Shown here: positions 41,810 through 50,094 of the stretch, in pieces
How positions within the stretch are numbered: the stretch's first letter is position 1
How the letters are laid out: each line of letters begins with the position of its first letter
NCBI GenBank assembly: GCA_964453205.1
Contig: CAYVRC010000002.1
Location: 1 to 64,000 of the forward strand
Origin: Crateriforma sp964453205
GTDB taxonomy: Bacteria > Planctomycetota > Planctomycetia > Pirellulales > Pirellulaceae
Reading direction: 5' to 3'
DNA: 64,000 nucleotides
Notes under the pieces: model-generated
What the model was told of the DNA's origin: nothing
Database searches by the model: none
What the model saw: the letters and a program-made list of their open reading frames with translations, nothing else
Position numbers and translations under genes: made by a program

Positions 41810-43123
41810 ATGAACGACCGGCAGACCCTTGCAACGCGAACGACGCTCATGTCGCTCGCGTTGTTTTGTTTTTTCTTCATCGCGTTATCATCCCAGACCG
41901 TCTCGTCTGAGGAACTGATGGAGTTTCGCGGTCAAACGATGGGCACGACGTATAGCGTCAAGGTGGCGCCGCCGCACGAATTGCCCGACGACGTGGCACT
42001 CGACATCGACGCCGAACTGAGGTCGGTCAACGACCAGATGTCGACATACCTGCGCAGCAGCGAGATTTCAAAGTTCAACGATTCGCCGTCGACGGATTGG
42101 TTCGACGTCAGTGCGGAAACTGCCCGGGTCGTCGCATTTGCCCAGCGGGTGTCCCGGGACACCGATGGAGCTTTCGACGTCACGGTCGGCCCGCTGGTCG
42201 ACGCGTGGAGTTTCGGCCCGGCGCCACGAAGCCGGCGGGTTCCCAGCGACGCGAAGATCGATGACCTCAGGGGCCGAATCGGATACCAAAAGCTGAGCGT
42301 CCGCGAGGACCCCCCGGCGATCAAGAAAGCGACGCCTGAATTGCGGATTGATCTTTCGGCGATCGCCAAAGGTCATGGCGTGGACCGTGTCGTCGCGTTG
42401 TTGCTTCGCAGCGGTGCCGAGAACGTCTTCGTCGAAATCGGCGGCGAGGTCCGAGCGCTCGGGCAGAAACCCGAAGGCCCTTGGAAAGTCGGCATCCAAG
42501 ACCCGGCGTTCGCCGAAAACCGACCCACGATCGCTTATCCTTTGGTCGACCGTAGCATCGCGACGTCCGGTGACTATCGCAATTTCTTTGAAATCGACGG
42601 CGTGCGTTACTCGCACACCATCGATCCGCGAACAGGCCGGCCGGTGACGCACGATTTGGCCTCCGTTTCCGTTTTGGCGGACACGTGCATGGCGGCGGAC
42701 GCTTGGGCGACGGCGGTCAACGTTGTGGGGGCCGAGGAAGGCTTGCGATTGGCCGAGCGGAACGACTTGGACGCACTGGTTTTCCGGCAGACGCCGGACG
42801 GTTTCGCTTCCCAAGGCGTGGGCGTCTTGGCGGATTATCAGAACGAGGACGCGGAGCAGGCTCCGTTGGTTGACCGGAAAGACGCCTACCGTCAAATCTT
42901 GTCGCTGGCCTTCGTGAGCACGATCTTTCTGGGCATCGTAGTGACCGGAATGGCGGTCGGGGTGATGTTCGGTCGCAAGTCGATCGGCGGTTCTTGTGGC
43001 GGACTGGCTAACCAGCAAAACGAAGACGGTTCGACTAGCTGTTCGTTATGCAGCAACCCCAGTGACGCTTGCAAAGAACTGAGAGAGAAAATGGAGCAAA
43101 ATCAGCCGGCGAAAACCTCTTAG
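41810..43123 (+). CDS. apbE: ApbE FMN transferase fused to a C-terminal NqrM domain
   Basis: 437 residues from ATG 41810, with an export signal (MSLALFCFFFIALSSQTVSS). Residues about 38-350 are ApbE: FRGQTMGTTYSVKV, GAFDVTVGPLVDAWSFG, IDLSAIAKGHGVDRVV, VEIGGEVRALGQ, SGDYRNFFEIDGVRYSHT and DPRTGRPVTHD. ApbE attaches FMN to the threonines of NqrB and NqrC. The last 70 residues are different: a membrane helix (LAFVSTIFLGIVVTGMAVGV), then MFGRKSIGGSCGGLA and a Cys cluster (SCSLCSNPSDACKEL). This matches NqrM (DUF539), the small iron-handling assembly factor of Na+-NQR, normally a separate gene after apbE. The fusion joins both maturation functions in one membrane protein. Confidence is high for ApbE and good for NqrM. 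Confidence 0.93.
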   Translation: MNDRQTLATRTTLMSLALFCFFFIALSSQTVSSEELMEFRGQTMGTTYSVKVAPPHELPDDVALDIDAELRSVNDQMSTYLRSSEISKFNDSPSTDWFDVSAETARVVAFAQRVSRDTDGAFDVTVGPLVDAWSFGPAPRSRRVPSDAKIDDLRGRIGYQKLSVREDPPAIKKATPELRIDLSAIAKGHGVDRVVALLLRSGAENVFVEIGGEVRALGQKPEGPWKVGIQDPAFAENRPTIAYPLVDRSIATSGDYRNFFEIDGVRYSHTIDPRTGRPVTHDLASVSVLADTCMAADAWATAVNVVGAEEGLRLAERNDLDALVFRQTPDGFASQGVGVLADYQNEDAEQAPLVDRKDAYRQILSLAFVSTIFLGIVVTGMAVGVMFGRKSIGGSCGGLANQQNEDGSTSCSLCSNPSDACKELREKMEQNQPAKTS

Positions 43124-43206
43124 CCGGAACGTCAAAGCGTCTCGGTGCCTCTCGGCTGACGTCGACGCGGACGCACGCGATGGTGTCGCCCATCGCCGGT
43201 CGCGGT

Positions 43207-43500
43207 TCAAAGATGGACCGGCAAGAACCGTTTCTGTTCATCATCCGCTTTGGCAGACGGGGGATCGATCCAGGCGACGTCGCCGCCGGATTCCATTTGT
43301 TCGGCGACCTTTGCACGGAAGGCCGGCACGATCTTGCCGAGTGCGGCGCGTTCATCGCTCGCTTCGATTTCGATGCCGTCCAGATTGGCGACGCGGGCAG
43401 TCACACCCGCTTTTGTTTTCTTGATGTACACCAAGCAACCGAAAGCCGGCGGCTTTTCGCCGATCGGAAGCTGCGGTGAGTCAGGGTTTGACATCGACAT
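43207..43500 (-). CDS. Small conserved-looking hypothetical protein
   Basis: 97 residues; ATG at 43500 or 43494. The sequence GCLVYIKKTKAGVTARVANL, DGIEIEASDERAALGKIVPA and FRAKVAEQMESGGDVAWIDP alternates short beta strands with one helix, compatible with a small soluble alpha/beta domain. Codon use matches the neighbours. I recognise no family and see no signal peptide, cysteine motif or membrane segment. It is convergent with the apbE-nqrM gene (83 bp between stops) and divergent from nothing; the next minus-strand gene starts upstream at 44996. Confidence 0.6.
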   Translation of the reverse strand: MSMSNPDSPQLPIGEKPPAFGCLVYIKKTKAGVTARVANLDGIEIEASDERAALGKIVPAFRAKVAEQMESGGDVAWIDPPSAKADDEQKRFLPVHL

Positions 43501-43658
43501 TCCTTACGAGTAACCGGAGGCCACGAACGACTCGGTCCGTTCCCGGCGGAGGGTCATGATAAGGCACACGAATCGCAACCGTCCAGCACGCGATTGTCCG
43601 GTCCGGCATCCGGGAACGTCGCTTTTGTCCGTCCTTCGAACCACCGGCAAAAAGCCTT

Positions 43659-44996
43659 TCAGGAATTCGCTTGCAGCAATTCCTTGACGTCAAGAAGTTG
43701 GACTTGGCGTCCGTCTTTGTGGGGGCTGTCGATGGCGACCAGGGTGCCGTCGTTGCTGCACCGGGGATGGGTGTCGCATCGCCATTCCCCGGTGTACTGA
43801 GGCGGTGACGGAAAGTGCCCGAGATCGAATCGCCGCCGCGACGGGGTGTGATACAAGTAAACCGTCTGCCGACGATCCGATTTGCCCGGGTAAGTGTCAT
43901 TCAAGATCCAGTCGCCGTAGTCGCCTTGCAGGTAAGTGTTGTGGCCGTTGGACGACATGACGCCTTTGCCGACCGCGGTGATCCGTTTCGTCCTGTCGGT
44001 AAAGTCATAGAACCCGTCTTCCCTACCGATCGGCTTGGTCCACATCGTGACGACTTCATCGTCTTTCCAGATGAAGTGTGACGTTTTGCCTGACGGATCC
44101 AGTTCGTAAAGGTCTGACCCGTCGACGTCGGCGGTCAGCATTCGCGTGACGAAGCCGCCTTGGTACTGCAAGGTTTTCGGATCGAATTTCGGTCGATAGC
44201 GATGCAGCACGATGAAGCGGTTCCCCGACGGATTGATCAGCAGGTGATTGAAGTAGTGCCAGGCTTCCTCGTGCCGGCTGCCGTCATGCCAGGGGATCGC
44301 GGCGACATCGGCGAGCGAGAGGATCAGTTTGCTTTCGCCGGTCAGCAGATCGATTCGCCAAATTCCGCTGTCCGCCGGCGCGCGTTCGCCGACGTGCGGG
44401 TCCGCCAATCCGTCGTAGCCGTAACCGGGACGCAGGTTGTCGATGCGCCGAAAGTCGGCCGAAAGCGCGAAACGGCCGTCGTCGCTGATCGTGTAGATCG
44501 GTCGATCGATCGTCGTCGTCTTGCCGGCGGCCAGATCGTGCAGACGGCAGACGAACCGGTCGCCTTGGCGGTCGTTCCACAGCACTCGTCGGCCGTCTTT
44601 GCCGATCCATTGCAGCATGCACCCTTGTTGCCACCCCCAGGCGGCGCTGCGGCCGATCGGATGCCAAGAATCTCCGTCGGCCGTGTCGACGTAACCCACC
44701 GCGATCGAATCTCCGTCGCGTGGCGACCGCCCTTCGAAATCGACTTCGTTGGAAAGAACCTTGGACCCGGTCGGATCGAACTCTCGCTTGTCGTAGTAGC
44801 CGAACCAGTGGTGCCGCGGACCGTGCGTGATCGCCCGCGTCGGCACGAAGGTCTCCAGGGGACCGACGACGGGCGACGGGGCGGACTGATCCGCGTGTGC
44901 CGACGAACCGGGGCGGAACAAAGTGGCGGACGAGGCAGCGGCAGACAGCGCGGCGGTGCCGGAAAGACCGTGAAAGGCACGGCGGGACAGCGACAT
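43659..44996 (-). CDS. Tat-exported beta-propeller protein (oligogalacturonate lyase-like fold)
   Basis: 445 residues, ATG at 44996. The N-terminus has a twin-arginine signal (MSLSRRAFHGLSGTAALSAA, cleavage near SAHAD). The mature protein shows repeated propeller blades: HHWFGYYDKREFDPTGSKVL, WGWQQGCMLQWIGKDGRRVL, LLINPSGNRFIVLHRYRPKF, ELDPSGKTSHFIWKDDEVV, SSNGHNTYLQGDYGDWIL and GEWRCDTHPRCSNDGTLVA. These HWFGYYDK, QQGCMLQW and RCDTHPR blocks recur in seven-bladed propeller proteins related to oligogalacturonate lyase (PL22). A glycan-lyase role in the periplasm is possible but not shown. The conserved His/Arg residues could support metal binding. Stand-alone gene. Confidence 0.75.
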   Translation of the reverse strand: MSLSRRAFHGLSGTAALSAAASSATLFRPGSSAHADQSAPSPVVGPLETFVPTRAITHGPRHHWFGYYDKREFDPTGSKVLSNEVDFEGRSPRDGDSIAVGYVDTADGDSWHPIGRSAAWGWQQGCMLQWIGKDGRRVLWNDRQGDRFVCRLHDLAAGKTTTIDRPIYTISDDGRFALSADFRRIDNLRPGYGYDGLADPHVGERAPADSGIWRIDLLTGESKLILSLADVAAIPWHDGSRHEEAWHYFNHLLINPSGNRFIVLHRYRPKFDPKTLQYQGGFVTRMLTADVDGSDLYELDPSGKTSHFIWKDDEVVTMWTKPIGREDGFYDFTDRTKRITAVGKGVMSSNGHNTYLQGDYGDWILNDTYPGKSDRRQTVYLYHTPSRRRFDLGHFPSPPQYTGEWRCDTHPRCSNDGTLVAIDSPHKDGRQVQLLDVKELLQANS

Positions 44997-45090
44997 GGGG
45001 GGAACTCCGACGAAGATTGGGTCCGGGCGATCCCCAATGTAGACGAAAAACCGTGTCGAAAAGACATGCGATTTCCGCAGGAACCGCGAA

Positions 45091-45297
45091 TCAGCGGCGT
45101 TGTTCGCGGTAGGTCGTGAAGCTCAGGAAGACCAGAATCAGGCCGAATACGGAAAAAGCGATGTCCATCAACAGGCTGGCGTAGCCCATCGGCGCGACAT
45201 CGGCCATCCCGGCCATGCCCAAGATCGCGTCGGCTCCGAACAGGACCACCACCAAGATCGACGCCACAAGGCTGATTAGACAGAGAGCCTTGGGCAT
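45091..45297 (-). CDS. Small two-helix membrane protein, unknown
   Basis: 68 residues from ATG 45297 (a TTG at 45300 precedes it). Two hydrophobic helices, ALCLISLVASILVVVLFGAD and LLMDIAFSVFGLILVFLSFT, are separated by a short loop (MAGMADVAPMGYAS), and the end is basic (TYREQRR). The arrangement resembles small planctomycete inner-membrane proteins without assigned function. It is divergent from the aminotransferase gene, with a 252-bp spacer that presumably holds both promoters (AGTATAGTTAC near 45397). No family recognised. Confidence 0.65.
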   Translation of the reverse strand: MPKALCLISLVASILVVVLFGADAILGMAGMADVAPMGYASLLMDIAFSVFGLILVFLSFTTYREQRR

Positions 45298-45549
45298 CAA
45301 CGAACCTCACGGCGGAAGCGGAACACGGAGCGAAACACAGATAGTACGGCAAAAGGGCGTGCTCCGGACGCGAAAACGTCCGCCGCACCAGCCAGAGTAT
45401 AGTTACGACGAATGCAATTTCCCAAGCCTAGGTCGGGTCGCCATGGGAGCGAACTTTTTCGAACCCGGTGACTGTAAGGATTGCACCGAAAGTGCGATGT
45501 TAATCAGAAGCCGCCCGATTTTCTTTGCCACCCGATCGAGAGCTTTCCC

Positions 45550-46743
45550 ATGACGCTTTCCGCCGCCGCCGACCCGTCGCAGGGGCCACCGATCGACCGG
45601 GATCCGTGGTCTTGGTGGCGTCGGCAGATGCCGGTGACCGCGAAATGGGCGTATCTGGACCACGCCGCGGTCGCCCCGCTGCCGGTCCCGGCGGTTCAGG
45701 CGATCAGTGAATTTCAGCGTCAGGCCAGCGAGGAGGGTGACACGGTGTGGCCCGAGTGGAGCCGACGTGTCGAGACGCTCCGGGCTCAGTTCGCCGCTTT
45801 GGTGGGGGCGGAGACTGATGAGATTTGTTTGATGCCCAACACCACGGCCGGCGTCAACTTGGTCGCCGAGGGCTTTCCCTGGAGCCCTGGCGACAGCGTC
45901 GTCGTGCCCGAAGGCGAATTTCCCAGCAACCTGTTCCCCTGGCTGAACCAAGAATCCAAAGGCGTCGACGTCCGCATCGTGCCGCGACGCGACGGCGCGG
46001 TCGACCTGGACGACTTGTTCGACGCGGTCGACGAATCGACCAGGATCATCTCGGCCAGTTGGGTCGGCTACTCCAGCGGCTACCGGATCGACCTGAACGA
46101 ATTGGTCGATCGCGCCCACCGCCGCGGCGTGTTGGTTTTCGTCGACGCCATCCAAGGTTTGGGCATGTACCCCTTGGACGTCAATGAAACTCCGGTCGAT
46201 TTCTTGGCCGCCGACGGTCACAAATGGCTCCTCGGTCCCGAGGGGGCCGGGATGGCGATGATTCGCCGCGAGCACGTGGGGCTGCTGCGTTGTGCGTCGG
46301 TGGGTTGGAACAGCGTCAAAGCGTCACATCAGTTTTCCGGAGCCGAGTTCGACCTTCGCGACACGGCGGCTCGCTACGAAGGCGGATCGGCCAACATGAT
46401 CGGCATGGCGGCCTTGTCGGCCAGCGTCGGAATGTTCTTGGACATCCGTCGCACCCACGGCGAAGCGGCGATCGCCGAGCGAATCCTGGCGCAGGCGAAT
46501 TTCTTGGTCGATCAGCTTCGCCGACGCGACTTGGTCACCCGATTTCCGGAGCGGGCCGAACACCAAAGCGGCATCGTCACGTTCATGTCGCCGGGAGCCG
46601 ATCCGGCGGCGATTCGCACCGCCGCGCTGGAGCAAGGCATCGTCGTTTCGTGCCGCGGCGGCGGCGTCCGCGCCAGTCTCCACGTGTACAACACCCAAGA
46701 CGAACTGACACGCTTGGCCGATGTGGCCGTCGGTGTTCGTTAG
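45550..46743 (+). CDS. Class V aminotransferase (cysteine desulfurase/isopenicillin N epimerase-like)
   Basis: 397 residues from ATG 45550. Fold-type I PLP enzyme: WAYLDHAAVAPLPVPAVQAI at the start, CLMPNTTAGVNLVAEGFPW for phosphate binding, VDAIQGLGMYPLDVNETPVD (Asp pairing with PLP) and the lysine in FLAADGHKWLLGPEGAGMAM. The SVGWNSVKASHQF stretch and ARYEGGSANMIGMAAL match class V members such as kynureninase-, IscS- and CefD-like proteins. There is no catalytic Cys loop typical of a full desulfurase (the C-terminal region has GIVVSCRGGGVRASLHVYNT, which is only loosely similar). Substrate unknown. coaD follows 65 bp downstream on the same strand. Confidence 0.85.
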   Translation: MTLSAAADPSQGPPIDRDPWSWWRRQMPVTAKWAYLDHAAVAPLPVPAVQAISEFQRQASEEGDTVWPEWSRRVETLRAQFAALVGAETDEICLMPNTTAGVNLVAEGFPWSPGDSVVVPEGEFPSNLFPWLNQESKGVDVRIVPRRDGAVDLDDLFDAVDESTRIISASWVGYSSGYRIDLNELVDRAHRRGVLVFVDAIQGLGMYPLDVNETPVDFLAADGHKWLLGPEGAGMAMIRREHVGLLRCASVGWNSVKASHQFSGAEFDLRDTAARYEGGSANMIGMAALSASVGMFLDIRRTHGEAAIAERILAQANFLVDQLRRRDLVTRFPERAEHQSGIVTFMSPGADPAAIRTAALEQGIVVSCRGGGVRASLHVYNTQDELTRLADVAVGVR

Positions 46744-46808
46744 ACTGCTGCACATGACGTCGCACTGCCGCGTCGTTGCCCTCGTCCCCTTCGTCTGTCT
46801 CGATTGCC

Positions 46809-47312
46809 ATGACTTCGCATCGCACCGCGGTCTACACCGGTTCCTTCGACCCGATCACGTTGGGGCATTTGCACGTGATCCATCGCGCCAGCGGATTGTT
46901 CGAGCACTTGGTCGTCGGCATCGGCATCAACGCGGACAAGCGGCCGCTGTTTTCGATCGACGAACGTGTCGAACTGGTCCAGTCGGTCACCGGCGACGTG
47001 CCCAACGTCAGCGTTCAGACGTTTGACGGGCTGGCCGTTGATTTCGTCCGTCAGCAAAATGCCCAAGTCATGGTCCGCGGCATTCGTCCTCTGACCGACA
47101 TCGCTGGCGAATTCACCATGCTCATGGCGAATCGCCAGTTGGACGCGGAAATCGAAACGGTGTTCTTGATGGCCGACGAACGTTTCGCGCACATCAGCAG
47201 TTCGCTGCTGAAGCAGATCGCGATGGTCAGCGACGACGACGAACGCTTGGCAAAATTCGTCCCGCGAGAATTGATCAGCCGACTGCGGGACCGCCTACGC
47301 TGCCCGGCCTAG
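46809..47312 (+). CDS. coaD: Phosphopantetheine adenylyltransferase
   Basis: 167 residues from ATG 46809, normal for CoaD (about 160). The nucleotidyltransferase motif TGSFDPITLGHLHVIHRASG contains the (T/H)xGH signature. RPLFSIDERVELVQ, VRGIRPLTDIAGEFTMLMAN and the ISSSLLKQIA block (ISSTxxR-like) complete the active site. It adenylates 4'-phosphopantetheine to dephospho-CoA, the penultimate step of coenzyme A synthesis, in the cytoplasm. The in-frame upstream extension to 46776 (MPSSPSSVSIA) lacks family similarity. It is convergent with the PAP2-like gene, 31 bp between stops. Confidence 0.97.
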   Translation: MTSHRTAVYTGSFDPITLGHLHVIHRASGLFEHLVVGIGINADKRPLFSIDERVELVQSVTGDVPNVSVQTFDGLAVDFVRQQNAQVMVRGIRPLTDIAGEFTMLMANRQLDAEIETVFLMADERFAHISSSLLKQIAMVSDDDERLAKFVPRELISRLRDRLRCPA

Positions 47313-47343
47313 CCGGACGCTCCGGGCCGGACCGGTCGGACTG

Positions 47344-48225
47344 TCAGGCGGCACGACCTTTCCGCCGATCGTCCGCCGAAACGATGGCACCGGGAACCCC
47401 GATGGCACCGGGCACCCCGACCGGATCGGTCGCCCGTCGGCGTTCGCGTGGCGTTTCGGGAGCCAGTTTGTCGAACACGCTTCCCAGCCAACTCGGGCTG
47501 AAGCAAACGTAGCCCCACAACAATCCGAGCGCCAGGCCGCCCACCAGATCGGTCAAGAAATGCGATCCGTCGGACAACTGTTGCAGGAGCTGACCGGTAC
47601 AAATGATGACGAACAGTGCCCGTCCACGCGGCAACATCACCCACAAGCCGACCACCAGGGCCGTCGCCGTGGCGACTTTGCCGCTCGGGAACGAACGGGT
47701 CTGCGCGGCAAACGTGGCCACCAAATCCAAGTCCCAGTCGAAGTCCCAAAGCCACGCGGAATCCATCGTCGCCAAGTCAAGATTCAAGGCGATCGGCTTG
47801 GGCCGCAGCACGAAAAGTTTGGCCATCAGGGCCACCGACCCGCCGCCCAACGCCAGCGTCGCGATCCGTGGCACCTGCCATCGACGACGCGGAGCCATCA
47901 GGATGATCCCGACCAACACCAAAAACACGCCCATCCCGTTGGAAAACACCATCGTCAGATCGAGAGCGCTGGTGACCTCGTTGGAAAACGGGTGCGCGGC
48001 GAACCAACGCGCGATCGGCACGTCGACCAGCGTCAGCAGCGGCACCATCAAGAACGCAAACGCCGACAGCCACAACAACGTCGTGGGCCGATAAAGCGTC
48101 AGATCCAGAGCGTCGGCGCTGGGACGCAGCGATCGCCCGGCCGTCATTCGCCACGACGACTTGGTGCGTTCCTGAGGTAATTCGGGATCGGTTGTGCTTG
48201 AAAATCGCCGCTGCATCGGATTCAT
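47344..48225 (-). CDS. PAP2-like membrane phosphatase with altered active site
   Basis: 293 residues; ATG at 48225 (or 48216). Six hydrophobic helices. The three PAP2 motifs can be placed but are degenerate: motif 1 KLFVLRPKP is normal; motif 2 RSFPSGKVATATA has Lys where the catalytic His of PSGH should be; motif 3 LQQLSDGSHFLTDLVGG keeps the nucleophile His and the Asp but has Gln in place of the conserved Arg six residues before it. So two of the canonical catalytic residues are replaced, and normal lipid-phosphatase chemistry is doubtful. The C-terminus holds a duplicated GVPGAI segment from an 18-bp repeat. Possible lipid-binding or altered-specificity role. It stands alone on the minus strand, upstream of a tandem-repeat spacer. 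Confidence 0.75.
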   Translation of the reverse strand: MNPMQRRFSSTTDPELPQERTKSSWRMTAGRSLRPSADALDLTLYRPTTLLWLSAFAFLMVPLLTLVDVPIARWFAAHPFSNEVTSALDLTMVFSNGMGVFLVLVGIILMAPRRRWQVPRIATLALGGGSVALMAKLFVLRPKPIALNLDLATMDSAWLWDFDWDLDLVATFAAQTRSFPSGKVATATALVVGLWVMLPRGRALFVIICTGQLLQQLSDGSHFLTDLVGGLALGLLWGYVCFSPSWLGSVFDKLAPETPRERRRATDPVGVPGAIGVPGAIVSADDRRKGRAA

Positions 48226-48277
48226 TCCTGCTGCCGAAGCTGACTGGGAGAAGTGCCGCGGAGGGTATCGAATCGGA

Positions 48278-48373
48278 CCGGTTCGCGAAAAGCCCGGTTC
48301 GCGAAAAGCCCGGTTCGCGAAAAGCCCGGTTCTGAACAGACCCGGTTCTGAACAGACCCGGTTCGCGAGAAAG
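48278..48373. repeat. Six-copy 16-bp tandem repeat in intergenic region
   Basis: The unit CCGGTTCGCGAAAAGC occurs three times without change (48278, 48294, 48310), followed by two copies of CCGGTTCTGAACAGAC (48326, 48342) and a partial CCGGTTCGCGAGAAAG. Copies abut exactly, with no spacers, so this is a minisatellite rather than a CRISPR. It lies in the 295-bp gap between the PAP2-like gene and the ECF sigma factor gene; nothing else is seen in this gap. Confidence 0.9.
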
Positions 48374-48520
48374 GCACCGGCCGTGCTTTGTCAGTCACGC
48401 GCCGTGCCCGCCCGCGCTCACCGAACGTTCAAGCCCTGCCGACCCACGAAGTCAACTCAAGAGCCAGAAGAAACGTCAAAAGCCCGCGATCCCCGCGGGC
48501 CCACGACGGCTTGAGCAGAT

Positions 48521-49120
48521 TCAAACCGCCTGCATGACGTCGATTTCCTTGGCCAGACGTTTTCTCGCGACGTGCAGCCGACGCTTGATCGTTCCGACCG
48601 GCGCGGCGAACGCATCGCTCATCTCGATCAAGGTTTGGCCGTTCAAGTAAAACGCGTTCAACGTTTGCTGATCCAGGTGGCTGAGCCGACCGATGCCGTC
48701 TCGCACGGCCGCGGCCTGTTCACGATCCGCCGCGTAATAGTCGGGGGTTTCACCGCGCGAGTGGGTCGCTTCCAACGTCTCGGGATCGCACGCGACCGCG
48801 CCGCGAGTTCGTGTCATGCGGTTGATCGCCATGCGATGCACGATCTGACGCAACCATCCGCCGAAGGCTTCGGGGACACGCAGTTGCTGAATCTTTTGCA
48901 TCGCTTGGACGAACACGTCTTGCGCCAATTCCTCCGCTTCGTCGCTGTTGCGGACACGACGCATCGCCAAAGCGACGATGCCGCCACGGTAACGCTGAAA
49001 CAATTCGCCGAAGGCGTCCGAATCGCCTTGCTGAGCCGAGACGACCAGTTCCGCCACGGTGTTGGCGGCTAATGACTTCGCCAGAGTCGACGTCGCGCCC
49101 ATTTGTCGGGTTGAATTCAT
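48521..49120 (-). CDS. ECF-type RNA polymerase sigma factor
   Basis: 199 residues from ATG 49120; a GTG at 49147 could add nine residues. Region 2: LVVSAQQGDSDAFGELFQRY, DEAEELAQDVFVQAMQKIQQ and GGWLRQIVHRMAINRMTRTR. Region 4: GIGRLSHLDQQTLNAFYLNG and LIEMSDAFAAPVGTIKRRLH. The two-domain layout without regions 1 or 3 is that of group 4 sigma factors. Its target promoters cannot be read here. No anti-sigma gene adjoins it. An AGGAGG at 49131-49136 (minus) lies 10 bases before the ATG and is complementary to a CCTCC on the transcript, so it may be partly folded away. Confidence 0.93.
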   Translation of the reverse strand: MNSTRQMGATSTLAKSLAANTVAELVVSAQQGDSDAFGELFQRYRGGIVALAMRRVRNSDEAEELAQDVFVQAMQKIQQLRVPEAFGGWLRQIVHRMAINRMTRTRGAVACDPETLEATHSRGETPDYYAADREQAAAVRDGIGRLSHLDQQTLNAFYLNGQTLIEMSDAFAAPVGTIKRRLHVARKRLAKEIDVMQAV

Positions 49121-49504
49121 CACGGAGGGACCTCCTGTTTGTTCCACCGATGTTTCACGACGCCGATTCGAGGATCGACGCGAGAAGCCATCGGTGTTCG
49201 ACGATCCGTTCGTTCGGCCGCCGAGGTTTGCTGTTCGATGTTTGGTCGATTCGGCTTGTCGAAACGGGTCGTGCCGGCCGGCGGCGTGATCCCGGGATCG
49301 ATAGCGAATGCGAAGCGTTGCTTCTCTGGCAAAGGTCTTTCCGGCTGCCGGCTGAATCGCGGGCGAGCACGGCGGCCCGGCAACGAATCAGCAAAACGCC
49401 TGACCGAATCTCACGACGTCGCGTCGCGATTCTTCGGCCCGAAAGCCCTCCACGGAAAATCCCAGCTCGGCAGCGGTTCCGGGCACCGGAGCGCCCGAAC
49501 CGAT
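49121..49504. other. 384-bp spacer upstream of ECF sigma gene
   Basis: No gene with coding character is visible on either strand. The only clear element is the AGGAGG ribosome site for the sigma factor gene near 49131-49136, with the complementary CCTCC at 49124-49128 on the minus-strand transcript. The promoter of the sigma gene should lie here, but none stands out. Confidence 0.4.
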
Positions 49505-49828
49505 TCAGCCTCTGGAACGGCGTCCCACCGGGCGTTTCGCCCGACAAGTCACGGGCACCAGCAGGGGCTGGCCCGGTAAACCTGTCGGCGGCATGCCCGA
49601 CATCAGGTCGCGTCGCTGACGGCCGTGCAGCGAACCGGTCCGGTCGCCGCCGGACCCGAACGAAACAAGGGACCCGAGTCGCCACTGCCAATGAGAATGC
49701 GGCCGTCGATACGACGGTGTCTGGGCGGCCGAAAAGGCGTCGGCAAACGTGGCGGCGACGTGGATCCGACGGGCTTCGACGATGGCGAAGACGCGGTTGA
49801 CGACGGCGACGATTTGTTCAAAACGCAT
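49505..49828 (-). CDS. Possible small protein with strong ribosome site
   Basis: 107 residues. The ATG at 49828 is preceded by GGGAGGTTTGAA, one of the best Shine-Dalgarno sites in the window, which is the main reason to believe in it. The N-terminal 35 residues (MRFEQIVAVVNRVFAIVEAR, then RIHVAATFADAFSAA) have normal codon use and would form helices. The remainder is Arg/Gly/Pro-rich and less convincing. No family is recognised. It is on the same strand as the ECF sigma factor downstream and may be read together with it. It could also be a translated leader or chance. Confidence 0.4.
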   Translation of the reverse strand: MRFEQIVAVVNRVFAIVEARRIHVAATFADAFSAAQTPSYRRPHSHWQWRLGSLVSFGSGGDRTGSLHGRQRRDLMSGMPPTGLPGQPLLVPVTCRAKRPVGRRSRG

Positions 49829-50094
49829 TTCAAACCTCCCGGCACCGGTTCACGGCGGCGCGGCAGCAAACGAAAATGATGAAAAACAGATGTGGTTGTC
49901 TAACCGCATCGACAGGTGAAGATTATCCGTTGCGGCGACCGAAGGCCAGAAAAAAAGCGTCCGGTTTCCCCGCATCCCCCACCGAGGTGACCGAAAAGAC
50001 AGCCCCGGTGACGCCAGGTTCACGCTAAAAAGCCGAAAAACAATTTTCTTTCCGATTCCAGGTTTCGACGATCGACACCGCCCCGGCCGCAACG

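Noticed and set aside
48278..48373. CRISPR-like array
   Set aside because: The 16-bp units abut without spacers and no cas genes are present.
49155..49691. 178-codon minus-strand frame upstream of the ECF sigma gene
   Set aside because: Arg/Pro-rich composition and no Shine-Dalgarno site or motif; the overlapping 107-codon frame is the better candidate.
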